Part shown: positions 6,790 through 8,409 of the stretch, in pieces
How the letters are laid out: the number at the start of each line of letters is the position of its first letter
Numbering within the stretch: position 1 is the first letter of the stretch
Assembly: GCA_019136175.1 (NCBI GenBank)
Contig: JAGVUS010000177.1
Coordinates: forward strand, 1-8,409
Direction: 5' to 3'
DNA from: Chloroflexota bacterium
GTDB lineage: Bacteria > Chloroflexota > Anaerolineae > Anaerolineales > Anaerolineaceae
DNA length: 8,409 bases
Notes under the pieces: generated by a model
What the model was told of the DNA's origin: nothing
Database searches by the model: none
What the model saw: only the letters and a program-made list of their open reading frames with translations
Position numbers and translations under genes: made by a program

Positions 6790-6818
6790 AGTATAATGGA
6801 GATTAACCGTTATGACAA
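6790..6818 (-). promoter_or_regulatory. Promoter of the FHA/winged-helix gene
   Basis: On the minus strand, TTGTCA (6818-6813) and TATACT (6795-6790) are separated by exactly 17 bases. Each matches the sigma-70 consensus at 5 of 6 positions. This is the best two-part promoter in the window. Transcription would start near 6783, leaving a leader of about 68 bases before 6715. Its -10 overlaps the -10 of the kinase promoter on the other strand. Confidence 0.65.
6792..6797 (+). promoter_or_regulatory. -10 element of the Ser/Thr kinase gene
   Basis: TATAAT is exact and has neither a TGn extension nor a good -35 (17 bases upstream is GTGCAT). Such a weak -35 suggests dependence on an activator. 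Transcription would begin near 6804, giving a leader of about 98 bases. Four of its bases (6792-6795) are shared with the minus-strand -10. Confidence 0.5.
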
Positions 6819-6831
6819 CGGGAGTTGGAGG

Positions 6832-6874
6832 TCTCCCTGCAGCAATACGCCGAAATCATTGTAATGCAGGGGGA
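6832..6874 (+). other. Leader hairpin upstream of the kinase gene
   Basis: TCTCCCTGCA (6832-6841) can pair with TGCAGGGGGA (6865-6874) as a 10-bp stem with one G-U pair and a 23-base loop. It lies wholly in the predicted leader and ends 12 bases before the ribosome site at 6887. No T-tract follows, so it is not a terminator. I cannot match it to a known riboswitch. Confidence 0.35.
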
Positions 6875-6886
6875 TGCCGGAAACCC

Positions 6887-6893
6887 AGGAAGG
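6887..6893 (+). promoter_or_regulatory. Ribosome binding site that sets the kinase start
   Basis: AGGAAGG lies 8 bases before the ATG at 6902. The in-frame ATG at 6812 has only a GGAG (6798-6801), which lies directly behind the -10 and would not be in the transcript. So 6902 is the better start. Confidence 0.7.
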
Positions 6894-6901
6894 TTGAGCC
6901 A

Positions 6902-7885
6902 ATGCCTGTACCCCTAAAATCCGGGGATGTACTGCGCGGCAGATACCGCATCCGCCGGGTGATCGGGCAGGGTGGGATGGGCTGCATCTACCTTGCCGAT
7001 GACCAACGGTTGGAAGGTCGCCAGTGCGCCCTGAAGGAAGTGGAACATGACCGCACGCTTCCCGCGGAAATGGTGCGCGAAGCCCGCGAGCAATTTCTGC
7101 GCGAGGCAACCGTGCTGGCGCGTTTGGATCACCCCAACCTGCCCAAGGTGTCCGATTTCTTTTCCATTGCCGCCCGGGATTACCTGGTCATGGATTATGT
7201 GCCGGGCAAGGATCTGCGCACCCTGATGTTGGAAGCCAAACAGGAAGGCAGGTTTCTATTCGAGGTGGATGTCTTGAACTGGGCGGGACAGCTTGCAAAT
7301 GCCCTCATCTATCTGCACAGCCAGGATCCGCCCATCCTGCACCGGGACATCAAGCCCAGCAACCTGAAAGTGACCCCCACGGGGTTGTTAAAGCTTGTGG
7401 ATTTTGGACTGGTCAAATTGCTCGCGCCCGGAGAGGTGACCATTACCGTCCTGCAGGGGCAGGGAACCGCACTCTATACTCCGTTGGAGCAATATGGGGG
7501 TGATTCCGGTCACACGGATGCCCGAAGTGATCTGTATGCCTTTGGCGCCACGCTCTACCATTTGCTGACCAACCAGGCGCCTGCAGATGCCCGTGAGCGG
7601 TTCCTGAATCCACAGTGCCTGACGCCAATCCGGCAGATCAACCCGGATGTGAGTATGCGTTCCGAACGGGCAATTTTATGGGCAATGGGCATCCATCCGG
7701 ATGACCGCCCGGAAAGCGTGGAACGGTTTCGTCAAAGCCTGCTGGGGGATACACCCACCATCCCGCGCCCGGTATCCAAGGCTTTGACAGTTGGCGAATT
7801 ATTGCGATTGGAGCCGGAGCGTGCTCTTCTCTGGTCAGCCGTGGGGGTGAGCCTGGTTACATTAATAATTACGCTGGCACGTTAA
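6902..7885 (+). CDS. Tail-anchored Ser/Thr protein kinase
   Basis: A 327-residue Hanks-type kinase with all core motifs: glycine loop GQGGMG (22-27), K45 in ALKEV, helix-C E68, HRDIKPSN with D149, K151 and N154, and DFG (167-169). Next come GTALYTPLEQYGG, a PLEQ variant of APE common in this bacterial group, and DARSDLYAFGATLYHLL (206-222). The activation loop holds a TxT pair (T180, T182) placed like the autophosphorylated T171/T173 of mycobacterial PknB. A juxtamembrane stretch (280-305) includes DTPTIPRP. Residues about 307-325 form one hydrophobic helix ending in AR at the C-terminus. The protein is therefore anchored by its tail with the kinase in the cytoplasm, and it lacks the extracellular sensor domain many bacterial kinases have. 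The divergent FHA/winged-helix regulator is the likely substrate or reader. The stop lies two bases from the end of the convergent gene. Confidence 0.93.
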   Translation: MPVPLKSGDVLRGRYRIRRVIGQGGMGCIYLADDQRLEGRQCALKEVEHDRTLPAEMVREAREQFLREATVLARLDHPNLPKVSDFFSIAARDYLVMDYVPGKDLRTLMLEAKQEGRFLFEVDVLNWAGQLANALIYLHSQDPPILHRDIKPSNLKVTPTGLLKLVDFGLVKLLAPGEVTITVLQGQGTALYTPLEQYGGDSGHTDARSDLYAFGATLYHLLTNQAPADARERFLNPQCLTPIRQINPDVSMRSERAILWAMGIHPDDRPESVERFRQSLLGDTPTIPRPVSKALTVGELLRLEPERALLWSAVGVSLVTLIITLAR

Positions 7886-7887
7886 GA

Positions 7888-8409
7888 TCAGGTTCTCCGA
7901 ACAACTCGCCGGACAGCCATAAACCACAAGGCTCCCATCAGCCATCCAACCAGTACTCCGGCAATGGTGATCCCCAGGATTCCAGGAATTCCGGATGCCT
8001 CCAGCCAGGCAAATGAACCGGGGAATCCCAGGGATAGGATAGCGCCCAGCGCAAACCCCACCTGGTGGAGAATTTTCGCCCCACCTGGTAAATGCCTGCA
8101 GCACCTCCCCAACTGATGAGCATGGAAATCAACCAGTACCCCATGCCGGGAGCTTTGGGGTCGGGGGGTGGGGGTGTTTCGGTCGCCACAACAATAGTGG
8201 GTGTGGCTGTTGGCGTCATTGTAGGTGTGGCTGTCGGCTGGGGGGTTGGGGTAATAAGAACCGGGATGCCTCCCTCTCCTTCCAGGATATCCAGCTGGAT
8301 GACCTGCGAGGTAACTGCTGGTTCACTGATTACACTGATCCGGATAACGCCTGTGGCAGGAATCCGGTAGGAGGTGTGTGCCACTCCATCAACAGAAACC
8401 TGTTCAATT
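7888..8409 (-). pseudogene. Surface/membrane protein gene with broken frame, 5' end beyond window
   Basis: The frame enters from the right edge as IEQVSVDGVAHTSYRIP and reads as a beta-rich extracytoplasmic segment. A Thr/Pro-rich linker follows (TPTPQPTATPT and similar, about 8187-8253), then a membrane helix (YWLISMLISWGGAAGIY) ending at about 8085. That frame then gives an atypical Trp-rich tail and stops at 7938. The frame one base away instead continues ILHQVGFALGAILSL, a second hydrophobic stretch, a clear last helix (GILGITIAGVLVGWLMGALWF) and a basic end VRRVVRRT, stopping at 7888. A single missing base in TTTT (8073-8076) or CCCC (8079-8082) would join them into one three-helix C-terminus. 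This may be a true mutation or an assembly error. No family is recognised. If intact, at least 173 residues lie in the window. It is convergent with the kinase. Confidence 0.7.
8200..8238 (-). repeat. 24-base coding repeat in the Thr/Pro linker
   Basis: GGTGTGGCTGTtGGC at 8200-8214 recurs as GGTGTGGCTGTcGGC at 8224-8238, a 24-base period. On the coding strand it encodes the duplicated PTATPT unit of the linker, a spacer typical of secreted Chloroflexota proteins. Such repeats can expand or contract by slippage. Confidence 0.6.

Noticed and set aside
6812..6901. 30-residue N-terminal extension of the kinase, or a leader peptide
   Set aside because: Its ribosome site would lie upstream of the predicted transcript start, and the kinase fold begins just after 6902, which has a good ribosome site.
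8073..8085. Programmed -1 ribosomal frameshift at the frame break
   Set aside because: The codons GTG GGG CGA AAA TTC do not form a canonical X XXY YYZ slippery heptamer, so an indel or error is more likely.
8092..8370. Plus-strand frame reading as GVAVGV repeats, like a hydrophobic peptide
   Set aside because: It is the complement of the Thr/Pro-rich linker. The minus strand gives a continuous, typical surface-protein sequence.
1..8409. CRISPR array, tRNA, rRNA, transposase or phage genes
   Set aside because: No regularly spaced repeats, cloverleaf or rRNA-like sequence, or transposase/integrase motifs were seen on either strand.

Overview
The window looks like part of a chromosome from the phylum Chloroflexota, most likely class Anaerolineae. 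I infer this from the gene families, without a database search: a CpXC-type zinc protein, a Ser/Thr kinase with a PLEQ activation segment, and a Thr/Pro-rich linker in a membrane-anchored surface protein. The DNA is moderately GC-rich and densely coding. No gap between genes exceeds about 190 bases. I see no RNA genes, insertion sequences, CRISPR arrays or origin.

Layout. A ROK-family sugar kinase (cut off on the left) runs to 799. It is followed by a class III PLP-dependent aminotransferase (939-2258) with a strong intrinsic terminator. A soluble GAF-PAS histidine kinase (2370-3932) ends tail-to-tail, with a 4-base overlap, against a minus-strand four-helix membrane protein (3929-4543). That gene is divergent from a CpXC zinc-ribbon/helical-repeat protein (4637-5989). 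A terminator hairpin separates this from a minus-strand FHA/winged-helix regulator (6053-6715). The regulator is divergent from a tail-anchored Ser/Thr protein kinase (6902-7885). The last gene (7888 to the right edge, minus) is a surface/membrane protein whose reading frame is broken.

The part that reads as one system is 6053-7885: a Ser/Thr kinase and a transcription factor that carries a phosphothreonine-reading FHA domain, head-to-head, with -10 elements that physically overlap. This suggests a compact kinase-to-DNA signalling circuit, analogous in logic to mycobacterial PknH-EmbR but with a different domain order. The neighbouring histidine kinase has no response regulator in view. Every plus-strand gene whose start is visible has an exact TATAAT hexamer upstream. 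In two places the presumed divergent promoters overlap or abut, so control by promoter competition may be a local theme.
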